7,538 nucleotides of DNA from NCBI GenBank assembly GCA_965653225.1, contig CBFGZI010000161.1, positions 1 through 7,538 on the forward strand, given 5' to 3'. Position 1 is the first letter of the stretch. Each line of letters opens with the position of its first letter. Positions 1-5,550 of this stretch are shown here, piece by piece. Origin of the DNA: JALZDI01 sp965653225 (GTDB taxonomy: Bacteria > Actinomycetota > Actinomycetes > Propionibacteriales > Nocardioidaceae). The notes under the pieces are model-generated. The model was given only the letters and a program-made list of their open reading frames with translations. It had not been told where the DNA came from and did no database searches. Both the position numbers and the translations under genes were made by a program.

Positions 1-65
1 CAGGATTTGAACCTGCGACCTCTGGGTTATGAGCCCAGCGAGCTACCGAGCTGCTCCACCCCGCG
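1..65 (-). tRNA. Initiator tRNA-fMet (CAT anticodon), 3' end cut by window edge
   Basis: Read on the minus strand, the RNA begins CGCGGGGTGGAGCAG at position 65. It has a D-loop (AGCTCGGTAGCT), the anticodon loop CTCATAA and a T-arm ending GGTTCAAATCC. The anticodon stem carries three consecutive G:C pairs (GGG opposite CCC around CTCATAA), the hallmark of initiator tRNA, which lets it enter the ribosomal P site. The 5' base is C, as expected for the unpaired C1 of bacterial initiators. 65 nt are present; about 12 nt (the 3' acceptor strand and CCA) would lie left of the window. It is transcribed in the same direction as the UPF0182 operon upstream of it, and its likely own promoter lies at 78-106. 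Confidence 0.96.
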
Positions 66-77
66 TCGGCGAACCCA

Positions 78-106
78 AGCCTACGGGGGCCTCCGACCGT
101 AGGCAA
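78..106 (-). promoter_or_regulatory. Probable promoter of the initiator tRNA
   Basis: On the minus strand TTGCCT (106-101) and TAGGCT (83-78) are separated by exactly 17 nt. They resemble the housekeeping sigma -35 (TTGACA, 4 of 6 matches) and -10 (TAnnnT) elements. The expected transcription start near 71 would give a short leader before the tRNA 5' end at 65, as usual for RNase P-processed tRNAs. The two boxes partly form the arms of the inverted repeat at 79-104. This is inferred from motif and spacing only. Confidence 0.55.
79..104 (-). repeat. Perfect 8-bp inverted repeat; possible terminator of the UPF0182 operon or an operator
   Basis: GCCTACGG at 79-86 is exactly complementary to CCGTAGGC at 97-104, with a 10-nt spacer. 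In the transcript of the upstream minus-strand operon this would fold into a GC-rich hairpin followed by TTGGGTT, which is only weakly T-rich. It lies 66 nt beyond the UPF0182 stop codon and 13 nt before the tRNA. It could be a weak intrinsic terminator, a protein-binding palindrome over the tRNA promoter, or a by-product of the similar -35 and -10 sequences. Nothing else that looks like a terminator was seen in 66-169. Confidence 0.45.
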
Positions 107-169
107 ATCGGGATGAACGCGAGGCCACGTGACCGTGACCACGTCTCCGCAGGCGCGAGACCCGGTCCC

Positions 170-3142
170 CTACCGGCCCGACGGCGCCCCACCAGACGAC
201 CCACCAGACGCCCCACCGGACGGTGCCTGTGAAGGCGGCGTGGACGGCGACCCCGACGGCGCGCTGGTCTGCAGCTGCAGCGCCTGAGCGACCAGGCGAT
301 GCGCGTCGTTGATCGCCTTCTGGTAGCCGGCGAGGTCGTTGTTGCGCAGCGCGGCCTCGGCCTGGTTGAACTTGTCCTCGGCCTGGTTCAGCAGGTCGGC
401 GACGTCCTGGTTGGCCGGCACCGCCGTACCGGTGCCCCCGCCGGGGCCGTTGGTGACCGGCACGCCCGAGTCCTCGCCGACGACCATGTCGAGGGCCTCG
501 GCCAGGCTGGAGCCGTACCCGACGTTGTCACCGAACGACGCGAGCACGTAGGACAGCACCGGGTAGTTGCCGGAGCCCTCACCACGCTGGGTGTAGACCG
601 GCTGCACGTACAGCAGCCCACCGCCGACCGGCAGCGTCAGCAGGTTGCCGAAGGTCGCGCTCGCGCCCGCGGTCTGCTTGAACGGCAGCAGCTGCTTGGC
701 GATCCCCTCGTCCGAGTTGAACGCGTTCTGCACCTGGCCGGGTCCCTGCACCTGGGTGTTGCCCGGCAGCTCGAGCAGGTGGATGGTGCCGTAGTCGGGG
801 CTGGACGCCTCCGCGTTCACCGACATCAACGACGCGAGGATCTCGCGCTCGGTCGGCACGAACACCGAGTTCAGCGAGAACTGCGGGTTGTTCTGGTCCG
901 GTGGCACCGTCAGCGTGAGGTAGTACGGCGGCTGCTGCGTCTGCGTCGTCTTGGTCGGGTCGTCGGGCACCTTCCACCGGTCGTTGGCCTGGTAGAAGTC
1001 GCCGGGCGCCGTCACGTGGTACTTGGTGAGGATCTCCCGCTGCACCTTGAACAGGTCCTCGGGGTAGCGGAAGTGGTCCAGCAGGTCCGGCGGGATCTTC
1101 GACTTCGGCGTGACCGTGCCGGGGAACGCCTGGCTCCACGCCTTCAGCACCGGGTCCTTCGTGTCCCACTGGTAGAGCTTCACCGACCCGGTGTAGGCGT
1201 CGACAACGGCCTTCACCGAGTTGCGCATGTAGTTCAGGTCGTCGTTGGGTTGCGATGCCAGCGGACGGGTCTGGGTCAGGCTGTCGTTAGTCGCCTGGCC
1301 GAGCGAGAGGCGCTGCGACATCGGGTAGGAGTCGCTCTTGGTGTAGCCGTCGACGATCCACACGATGTGATGGTCGACCACGGCCGGGTAGGGGTTGCTG
1401 TCGACGGTGAGCCACGGGGCGACCTTCTCCACGCGCTCGCGGGGGGTGCGGTCGTACAGGATCTGCGAGTCGCTGTTGACCCGCGAGGACAGCATGATGT
1501 TGGGCTCGCGGAACTTGATCGCGTACAGCAGCTTGTTGAAGAAGCTGCCGACCGGCACACCGCCGTCGCCGTGGTAGGTGTAGGTCTGCGCCTGCGCGGC
1601 GCCCTCGGCGCCCTCGGGGACGTCCAGCTCGATCGGCCGGCCGTTCTCCTTGCCGCCGACGATCGAGTAGTTCGGCTCCATCTCGCCGAAGTAGACCCGC
1701 GGCTCGTAGTGGCCGAGCACGCCGCGCGGCGGGAGGTTCTCCTCCGCCCACACCGGCTGACCCTCGCTGGTGCGCTCGTTGCCGTATGCCGCGACCATGC
1801 CGAAGCCGTGCGTATAGAAGGTGTGGTCGTTGCTCCAGTTACGGCTGTCGGGGGCAACACCGTCGAGGTCGATCTCGCGTAGAGCCACGACCAGGTCGCG
1901 CTTGGTCCCGTTGATGTCGTACCGGTCGACGTCGAGGGACTGCGGCACCTGGTAGAAGCCGCGCACCTGCTGCAGCTGCTCGAAGGCCGGCGCCACCAGC
2001 GTGGGGTCGAGCAACCGGGTGCCGGGCAGCTCCTCGGCGTCGCCGCGCAGCTGCTCGGGGCTGAGGCTGGTCTTCGCGTCGTACTGCGTCACCTCGACGT
2101 TGTTGACACCGTAGGCCTGACGGGTGGCCTTGATGTTCATCGCGATGTACGGCGTCTCCTTGGCCTGCTCGGAGGGGTTGACCTGGAACTGCTGCACCAG
2201 GAACGGCCACACCCCGCCCAGCAGCACCGCGGACAGCACCAGTAGCCCGAGGCCCAGGCCGGGCAGCATCCAGGTACGGCGGATCACGTTGGCGAAGAAC
2301 AGCAGCGCGCAGATGACCGCGATGACCATCAGGATGTTCTTCGCCGGCAGCACCGCGTTGTCGTCGGTGTAGGTCAGCCCGCTGATCAGCTTGCCGTTGG
2401 CGATAACCAGCCCGTAGCGGTCCATCCAGTACGCCAGGGCCTTCAGCAGCACGAACAGGCCCAGCAGGACCGACAGGTGGACCTGCGCGGCGCCGGAGAC
2501 CTTGTCGGTCGCGGACTGCAGCGAGATCCCGCCGTACAGGTAATGGGTCACCGCGGCGGCGATCAGCGCGAGGATCAGCAGCGCGAAGCCGAACCCGATC
2601 AGGAACCGCCAGAACGGGTAGTCGAAGACGAAGAAGCCGATGTCGATGTGGAACTTCAGGTCCGTCCGGCCGAACGGCTGGCCGTGGCGCCACAGCAGGT
2701 AGGTCTGCCACTCCGAGGCCGCGCTCGACCCGCCGAAGAAGAACATGACCGCGCCCAGCCCGATCATGAGCAGCCGACGGATCGGCTCGACCACGTCGCG
2801 GTAGCGGTCCAGGCTGCGCTGCTCCTTCGAGAGCAGCGTGTGCACCGGCCGCACCCGGTAGGCGATGACCACGTTGGCCACGACCGCCACCGCCAGCAGC
2901 AGGCCGAACACCACGAACAGCAGCACGCGGGTGGCCAGCATCGTGCTGAACACGTTGGGGTGGTCGACCGAGTGGAACCACAGCCGCTCGGTCCACAGGC
3001 TGGTGAAGGTGGACCCGAGCACCAGCAGGGCCACGACGGTGACCAGCGTCGGGATCAGGGCGCGGGGTGGCCCAGAACGCCCGCCGGCACGCGGGCCAGG
3101 AGGCTGGCCGAACACGCGGCCCTCGTCGAACAGACCACTCAC
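170..3142 (-). CDS. UPF0182 family integral membrane protein with large extracytoplasmic domain
   Basis: This 990-aa protein matches the usual length and layout of UPF0182, a conserved actinobacterial family without an established biochemical function. The N-terminal third holds about seven hydrophobic segments, near residues 29-50, 70-95, 122-140, 178-200, 220-238, 267-288 and 292-315. A soluble domain of about 590 residues follows (about 320-910) and probably lies outside the membrane. It includes typical family stretches such as NPSEQAKETPYIAMNI (322-337), YFGEMEPNYSIVG (484-496) and FREPNIMLSSRV (544-555). Residues 912-957 look like a charged coiled coil, and the last 33 residues are a Ser/Gly/Pro/Ala-rich tail. 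The GTG at 3142 is chosen because GGGAG lies 9 nt upstream and the family typically starts here. The frame stays open for 225 more codons upstream, but only as a shadow of the preceding gene. It is last in a four-gene operon, 14 nt after the PPA1309-family gene. Family assignment is firm; the function is unknown. Confidence 0.95.
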   Translation of the reverse strand: MSGLFDEGRVFGQPPGPRAGGRSGPPRALIPTLVTVVALLVLGSTFTSLWTERLWFHSVDHPNVFSTMLATRVLLFVVFGLLLAVAVVANVVIAYRVRPVHTLLSKEQRSLDRYRDVVEPIRRLLMIGLGAVMFFFGGSSAASEWQTYLLWRHGQPFGRTDLKFHIDIGFFVFDYPFWRFLIGFGFALLILALIAAAVTHYLYGGISLQSATDKVSGAAQVHLSVLLGLFVLLKALAYWMDRYGLVIANGKLISGLTYTDDNAVLPAKNILMVIAVICALLFFANVIRRTWMLPGLGLGLLVLSAVLLGGVWPFLVQQFQVNPSEQAKETPYIAMNIKATRQAYGVNNVEVTQYDAKTSLSPEQLRGDAEELPGTRLLDPTLVAPAFEQLQQVRGFYQVPQSLDVDRYDINGTKRDLVVALREIDLDGVAPDSRNWSNDHTFYTHGFGMVAAYGNERTSEGQPVWAEENLPPRGVLGHYEPRVYFGEMEPNYSIVGGKENGRPIELDVPEGAEGAAQAQTYTYHGDGGVPVGSFFNKLLYAIKFREPNIMLSSRVNSDSQILYDRTPRERVEKVAPWLTVDSNPYPAVVDHHIVWIVDGYTKSDSYPMSQRLSLGQATNDSLTQTRPLASQPNDDLNYMRNSVKAVVDAYTGSVKLYQWDTKDPVLKAWSQAFPGTVTPKSKIPPDLLDHFRYPEDLFKVQREILTKYHVTAPGDFYQANDRWKVPDDPTKTTQTQQPPYYLTLTVPPDQNNPQFSLNSVFVPTEREILASLMSVNAEASSPDYGTIHLLELPGNTQVQGPGQVQNAFNSDEGIAKQLLPFKQTAGASATFGNLLTLPVGGGLLYVQPVYTQRGEGSGNYPVLSYVLASFGDNVGYGSSLAEALDMVVGEDSGVPVTNGPGGGTGTAVPANQDVADLLNQAEDKFNQAEAALRNNDLAGYQKAINDAHRLVAQALQLQTSAPSGSPSTPPSQAPSGGASGGSSGGAPSGR
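188..223 (-). repeat. Three tandem 12-nt units in the 3' end of the UPF0182 gene
   Basis: Units at 188-199, 200-211 and 212-223 all follow the pattern CCCACC(A/G)GACGN on the plus strand, with only two variable positions. On the coding strand they encode the repeated Ser-Gly-Gly-Xaa run of the low-complexity tail (about residues 973-984). Such in-frame repeats can change copy number by slippage without breaking the frame. Confidence 0.7.
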
Positions 3143-3151
3143 CGGTCCAGT

Positions 3152-3157
3152 CTCCCT
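3152..3157 (-). promoter_or_regulatory. Shine-Dalgarno site of the UPF0182 gene, fused to the upstream stop codon
   Basis: The coding strand reads TGAGGGAG. The TGA stop of the PPA1309-family gene (3159-3157) runs directly into AGGGAG, which sits 9 nt before the GTG at 3142. This fixes the UPF0182 start and implies that translation of the two genes is coupled. Confidence 0.7.
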
Positions 3158-3690
3158 CAGTCTCGCAGTGTGTCGAGCAGTAAACGCGTCAAGTTCGGCA
3201 CCAGATCGGGGCCTTGGACCAGCGCCCCCTCGTGAGTGCGAACGCGCAGGACGCAGTGCTGGTTCCCGTCGCGGACCACCCCGGCGGCCATCCGCACCTC
3301 CTGCCGGTCCGGATGGGCCGCCGCGTACTCCTGCGCCAGGGCCGGGTCCTCGGGCACATCCTGCTCCGCATCCGGCGGCAGCGCGAGCCGCTCCAGCACC
3401 GCCGCGCAGCCGGCCACCTCCGCCGGCCACATGATCCCCTGCAGCGTCTCCTCCAGCGGCCGGTCGTGCGGCAGCGCCTCCTGCTGGACCGGCGTCAGCG
3501 ACCCGGCCGCCCCCGCGGCGTCCAGGCCCAGCTGCTCGGCCAGGGCGGGCTCGCGGGCCAGCAGCTCGTCGGTGGGCACCAGCGCGTACAGCTGCGGCGG
3601 CTGGTCCCAGCCGGCCTCGTGCGCGTGCGCCTCGATCTCGCGCACCGCCTGCGCGAGCGGGGTCTCCTGGGGCTCCTGCGCGCCGGTCAT
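3157..3690 (-). CDS. PPA1309 family protein (function unknown)
   Basis: This 177-aa protein has no signal peptide or membrane segment and so is probably cytoplasmic. It resembles the actinobacterial PPA1309 family, which as far as I recall sits between the PDZ protease gene and the UPF0182 gene in many relatives. Visible features are an N-terminal helical stretch (about 10-30), the segment PPQLYALVPTDELL (31-44), the central ETLQGIMWPAEVAGCAAVLERL and a C-terminal HCVLRVRTHEG near residues 144-154. No catalytic motif is recognised. Its ATG overlaps the stop of the protease gene as ATGA (3690-3687), and no convincing Shine-Dalgarno precedes it, so it is probably translated by reinitiation. The TGA stop forms part of the next gene's Shine-Dalgarno site. 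The family call rests on memory of sequence and context. Confidence 0.85.
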   Translation of the reverse strand: MTGAQEPQETPLAQAVREIEAHAHEAGWDQPPQLYALVPTDELLAREPALAEQLGLDAAGAAGSLTPVQQEALPHDRPLEETLQGIMWPAEVAGCAAVLERLALPPDAEQDVPEDPALAQEYAAAHPDRQEVRMAAGVVRDGNQHCVLRVRTHEGALVQGPDLVPNLTRLLLDTLRD

Positions 3691-4739
3691 GGCGCGCAGC
3701 TGGGCAGGGCCGCGTGCGGGTCGCGGGCGAGCTTCTTGACGGAGTCGAGCGCCGAGGCCAGCGTGCGCACCCGAACCAGCCGGATGTCGTCGGCGTCGGC
3801 CTGCCGGGCCTCGCCACAGTTGGCGCTCGGCACCAGGAACACCGAGGCGCCCGCGTCGGCCGCGCCGGGGATCTTCTGCTGGATCCCGCCGATCGGCCCC
3901 ACCTTCCCGCTCGGGCTGATGGTGCCGGTGCCGGCGATGTGCTCGCCGCCGGTCAGCGCGCCGGGGGTGAGCTTGTCGATGATCGCCAGCGAGAACATCA
4001 GCCCCGCGCTCGGCCCGCCGATGCGGTGGCCGAGCTCGATGGAGACGTCGAACGGCAGCGTCGGGTCCTCGCCGATCACCACCCCGACCACCGTGCGGGA
4101 GGGGTCGGACGGGTCGGCCTCGGTCGGCGACTTCACCTGCACGGTCCGCCCGTCCCGGCGCACGGTGAGCTCGGCCGTCTGGCCGGGCTTCACGCGCTGC
4201 AGCAGCCTGCTGACGTCGGTCGCCTTCTCGACCTTGGTGCCCCCGACCGCGGTGATGGTGTCGCCCGCCTGCAGATGGCCCTGCGCGGGCGCGCCCTTGG
4301 TCACCGAGTGCACCGTCACCGAGATCGGGACCTTGAAGCCGAGCTGGCTCAGCGCCGCGATCGCGGCGGAGTCCTGCGAGGAGGCCATCTCCACCGCGCC
4401 CTCGTGCTCGGTCTGCTGCACCGACACCTGCGGCGGGTAGTAGAGGTCGCGCGGGACCAAAGCGTCCTTCGGGCTGAACCAGGCCAGCAGCGCGTCGCCC
4501 AGGGTCAGGGCGGCCGTGGGCGCGGTCACCGACACCGTGGTCAGGTCCAGCTGCCCCTTGGTGGGGTAGGTGGGGTGCCCGGACACGTGCACGATCGGGG
4601 AGCCGCCGAGGTCGCCGAGCGTGTTCTGCACCGGTCCGGGTCGCATGACGACGAACGGCACCGGGCGCAGCCAGGCGACCAAGGACAGAGCGACCAGGAG
4701 CAGACCGGCCACCAGCAGTGACGCGGTGCGACGACTCAT
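3687..4739 (-). CDS. Membrane-anchored PDZ domain / Lon-like (S16) serine protease, YlbL type
   Basis: This 350-aa protein has an N-terminal membrane anchor (about residues 6-24, after MSRRTAS) that places the rest outside the cytoplasm. PVPFVVMRPGPVQNTLG (27-42), near the start of the mature part, is typical of the family. A PDZ domain spans about 137-206 (SVTKGAPAQGHLQAGDTI). The Lon-type S16 domain follows at about 215-335. The Ser-Lys catalytic dyad is visible: Ser244 in GGPSAG (241-246) and Lys289 in GPIGGIQQKI (281-290). It is therefore predicted to be an active ATP-independent protease that uses its PDZ domain to bind substrates or partners. Cys308 and Cys348 are its only cysteines and may form a disulfide. 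The ATG at 4739 has GAGAGG 9 nt upstream. It lies 13 nt after the small membrane protein gene and overlaps the next gene by 4 nt. From memory it corresponds to Rv3194c of M. tuberculosis; the substrate is unknown. Confidence 0.94.
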   Translation of the reverse strand: MSRRTASLLVAGLLLVALSLVAWLRPVPFVVMRPGPVQNTLGDLGGSPIVHVSGHPTYPTKGQLDLTTVSVTAPTAALTLGDALLAWFSPKDALVPRDLYYPPQVSVQQTEHEGAVEMASSQDSAAIAALSQLGFKVPISVTVHSVTKGAPAQGHLQAGDTITAVGGTKVEKATDVSRLLQRVKPGQTAELTVRRDGRTVQVKSPTEADPSDPSRTVVGVVIGEDPTLPFDVSIELGHRIGGPSAGLMFSLAIIDKLTPGALTGGEHIAGTGTISPSGKVGPIGGIQQKIPGAADAGASVFLVPSANCGEARQADADDIRLVRVRTLASALDSVKKLARDPHAALPSCAP

Positions 4740-4748
4740 GCGGTGAAG

Positions 4749-4754
4749 CCTCTC
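4749..4754 (-). promoter_or_regulatory. Shine-Dalgarno site of the PDZ protease gene, overlapping the upstream stop
   Basis: On the coding strand the TGA stop of the small membrane protein gene (4755-4753) continues as TGAGAGG. GAGAGG (4754-4749) lies 9 nt before the ATG at 4739. The arrangement is the same as at the UPF0182 start and supports both the chosen start and translational coupling. Confidence 0.65.
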
Positions 4755-5004
4755 ACCGCCCGGGCCGGGTCTCGCGTACGGGCCGCGAGCGGCGTACGGC
4801 GACCCCGCTCACCACGTCGCGCGGCGGCGGACCAACACCCTTGCCCTGCGCCGGATGGGGCTTGCGCAGGGCGGCGGCGAAACGCTCGTACGCCTCCTCG
4901 GAGTCGTCGGCGTCGAGGCGGCGGTCACGTCCGGCCCACGAGGCCCACAGCATGGCGAGCACCGTCACCACGGCGGGCGGCACGAGCCAGAGCAGGATCT
5001 CCAC
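4753..5004 (-). CDS. Small single-pass membrane protein (83 aa), first gene of the protease/UPF0182 operon
   Basis: The protein begins with GTG (MEILLWLVPPAVVTVLAMLW) and has one hydrophobic segment at residues 2-21. A charged segment follows (GRDRRLDADDSEEAYERFAAAL), then a basic, proline-rich tail ending RPVRETRPGR. The positive charge after the helix suggests an outside N-terminus and a cytoplasmic tail. I recognise no named family, though similar short proteins precede the PDZ protease gene in some actinobacteria, as far as I recall. The frame stays open upstream to an ATG at 5100, but that 32-residue extension overlaps the moaE end and looks non-coding. The GTG at 5004 lies 6 nt after a TACCCT -10 box, which suggests a leaderless mRNA. 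The stop is 13 nt before the protease start. Confidence 0.75.
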   Translation of the reverse strand: MEILLWLVPPAVVTVLAMLWASWAGRDRRLDADDSEEAYERFAAALRKPHPAQGKGVGPPPRDVVSGVAVRRSRPVRETRPGR

Positions 5005-5010
5005 CCCACC

Positions 5011-5039
5011 AGGGTAGGCGGTGGACGAAGTGCGGACAG
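5011..5039 (-). promoter_or_regulatory. Candidate leaderless promoter of the four-gene envelope operon
   Basis: On the minus strand TACCCT (5016-5011) fits the TAnnnT -10 element and ends 6 nt before the GTG at 5004, so transcription would start at the start codon. A weak -35 candidate, CTGTCC (5039-5034), lies 17 nt upstream. It is in the 77-bp gap after moaE, so the operon probably has its own promoter besides any read-through. Confidence 0.45.
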
Positions 5040-5081
5040 TTCCACCGCGCCGATCCGCGATCGCCGTGTCCCGGCGGGCGC

Positions 5082-5507
5082 CTACGGCGTGCCCACCCAC
5101 TCGTCGCTGCCGTCGCGGAAGCGCTGGTGCTTCCAGATCGGCACGCTCGACTTGAGGTCGTCGATCAGCGTCCGGCAGGCGTCGAACGCGTCGCCGCGGT
5201 GGGCGCAGGACACCGCCACCACCACCGCCAGGTCACCGACCTCGAGATCGCCGACGCGGTGCACCGCGGCCAGGCCGACGACGGGGTACGCCGACACCAC
5301 CCGCTGCGCGACCGCCCACAGCTGGTCGAGCGCGCTGGGGTGGGCGCTGTAGCTGAGCCGGGTGACGTCGCGTCCGCCGTCGTGGTCGCGCACGGCGCCG
5401 ACGAACACCGCCTCGCCGCCGGCGGCCGGGTCGGCCACGGCGGCCCGCACCTCGTCGACCGAGAGGGGACTGTCGCGCAGGTCGACCAGCCGGATCACGT
5501 CGCTCAC
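5082..5507 (-). CDS. moaE: Molybdopterin synthase catalytic (large) subunit MoaE
   Basis: MoaE works with the thiocarboxylated small subunit MoaD to insert two sulfurs into cyclic pyranopterin monophosphate, making molybdopterin in the cytoplasm. The 141-aa length matches the family. Visible family motifs are FVGAVRDHDGG (35-45), LSYSAHPSA (51-59), VHRVGDLEVGD (82-92), CAHRGDAFDAC (101-111) and LKSSVPIWKHQRF (118-130). Lys119 and Lys126 fall at the positions of the essential lysines of the E. coli enzyme, and Arg40, His103 and Arg104 fit the active site. The GTG at 5507 is preferred because MoaE homology begins here and a -10 box lies 6 nt upstream; the frame stays open to 5807 only as a shadow of the divergent gene. 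No moaD or other molybdopterin gene is in the window. It ends 77 bp before the envelope operon, in the same direction. Confidence 0.95.
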   Translation of the reverse strand: MSDVIRLVDLRDSPLSVDEVRAAVADPAAGGEAVFVGAVRDHDGGRDVTRLSYSAHPSALDQLWAVAQRVVSAYPVVGLAAVHRVGDLEVGDLAVVVAVSCAHRGDAFDACRTLIDDLKSSVPIWKHQRFRDGSDEWVGTP

Positions 5508-5513
5508 ACCGCG

Positions 5514-5519
5514 ACAGTA
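5514..5519 (-). promoter_or_regulatory. -10 element of moaE (leaderless geometry)
   Basis: TACTGT on the minus strand (5519-5514) is followed by 6 nt and then the GTG at 5507. No purine-rich Shine-Dalgarno precedes the GTG, which supports a leaderless transcript. No good -35 is seen; its expected place (about 5537-5542) overlaps the -10 box of the divergent gene. Confidence 0.5.
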
Positions 5520-5538
5520 GCCGGGTTGCCGTCCGAAG

Positions 5539-5544
5539 TAGGTT
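5539..5544 (+). promoter_or_regulatory. -10 element of the DUF2342 metalloprotease gene (leaderless geometry)
   Basis: TAGGTT at 5539-5544 fits TAnnnT and is followed by GGACCC and then the ATG at 5551, so transcription would begin at the A of the ATG. The expected -35 position (5516-5521) falls on the moaE -10 box and shows no consensus. There is no clear Shine-Dalgarno. Confidence 0.55.
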
Positions 5545-5550
5545 GGACCC

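Noticed and set aside
126..144. ACGTG/CACGT inverted repeat and tandem GTGACC units in the gap downstream of the UPF0182 gene
   Set aside because: The stem is only 5 bp and the repeat only two 6-nt units; no known motif or positional logic supports a function.
299..1882. 527-codon plus-strand open frame opposite the UPF0182 gene
   Set aside because: The composition is Val/Arg/Leu/Gly/His-rich, as expected of the antisense of a high-GC gene; no domain is recognisable and the minus-strand gene is certain.
3143..3817. 225-codon in-frame extension of the UPF0182 reading frame upstream of GTG 3142
   Set aside because: It lies antiphase over the PPA1309-family gene and the end of the protease gene, is low-complexity Arg/Gly/Ala sequence, and the UPF0182 family typically starts at the GTG with a good Shine-Dalgarno.
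3214..4440. Long plus-strand open frames (including 3714-4721) opposite the PPA1309-family and protease genes
   Set aside because: These are antisense shadows; the minus strand carries clear PDZ and S16 motifs with coupled starts.
5051..5063. CGATC-CGC-GATCG inverted repeat in the gap after moaE
   Set aside because: It is a 5-bp stem with a 3-nt loop and no T-tract, too weak to call a terminator or operator.
5076..5094. Imperfect hairpin GGGCGC/GTGCCC at the end of moaE as a terminator
   Set aside because: The stem is only six pairs with one G:T, it spans the stop codon, and no T-tract follows; such stems are frequent by chance at this GC content.
5005..5100. 32-codon N-terminal extension of the small membrane protein to an ATG at 5100
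   Set aside because: It overlaps the moaE 3' end and would bury the membrane helix behind an Arg-rich stretch; the GTG at 5004 has a well-placed -10 box.
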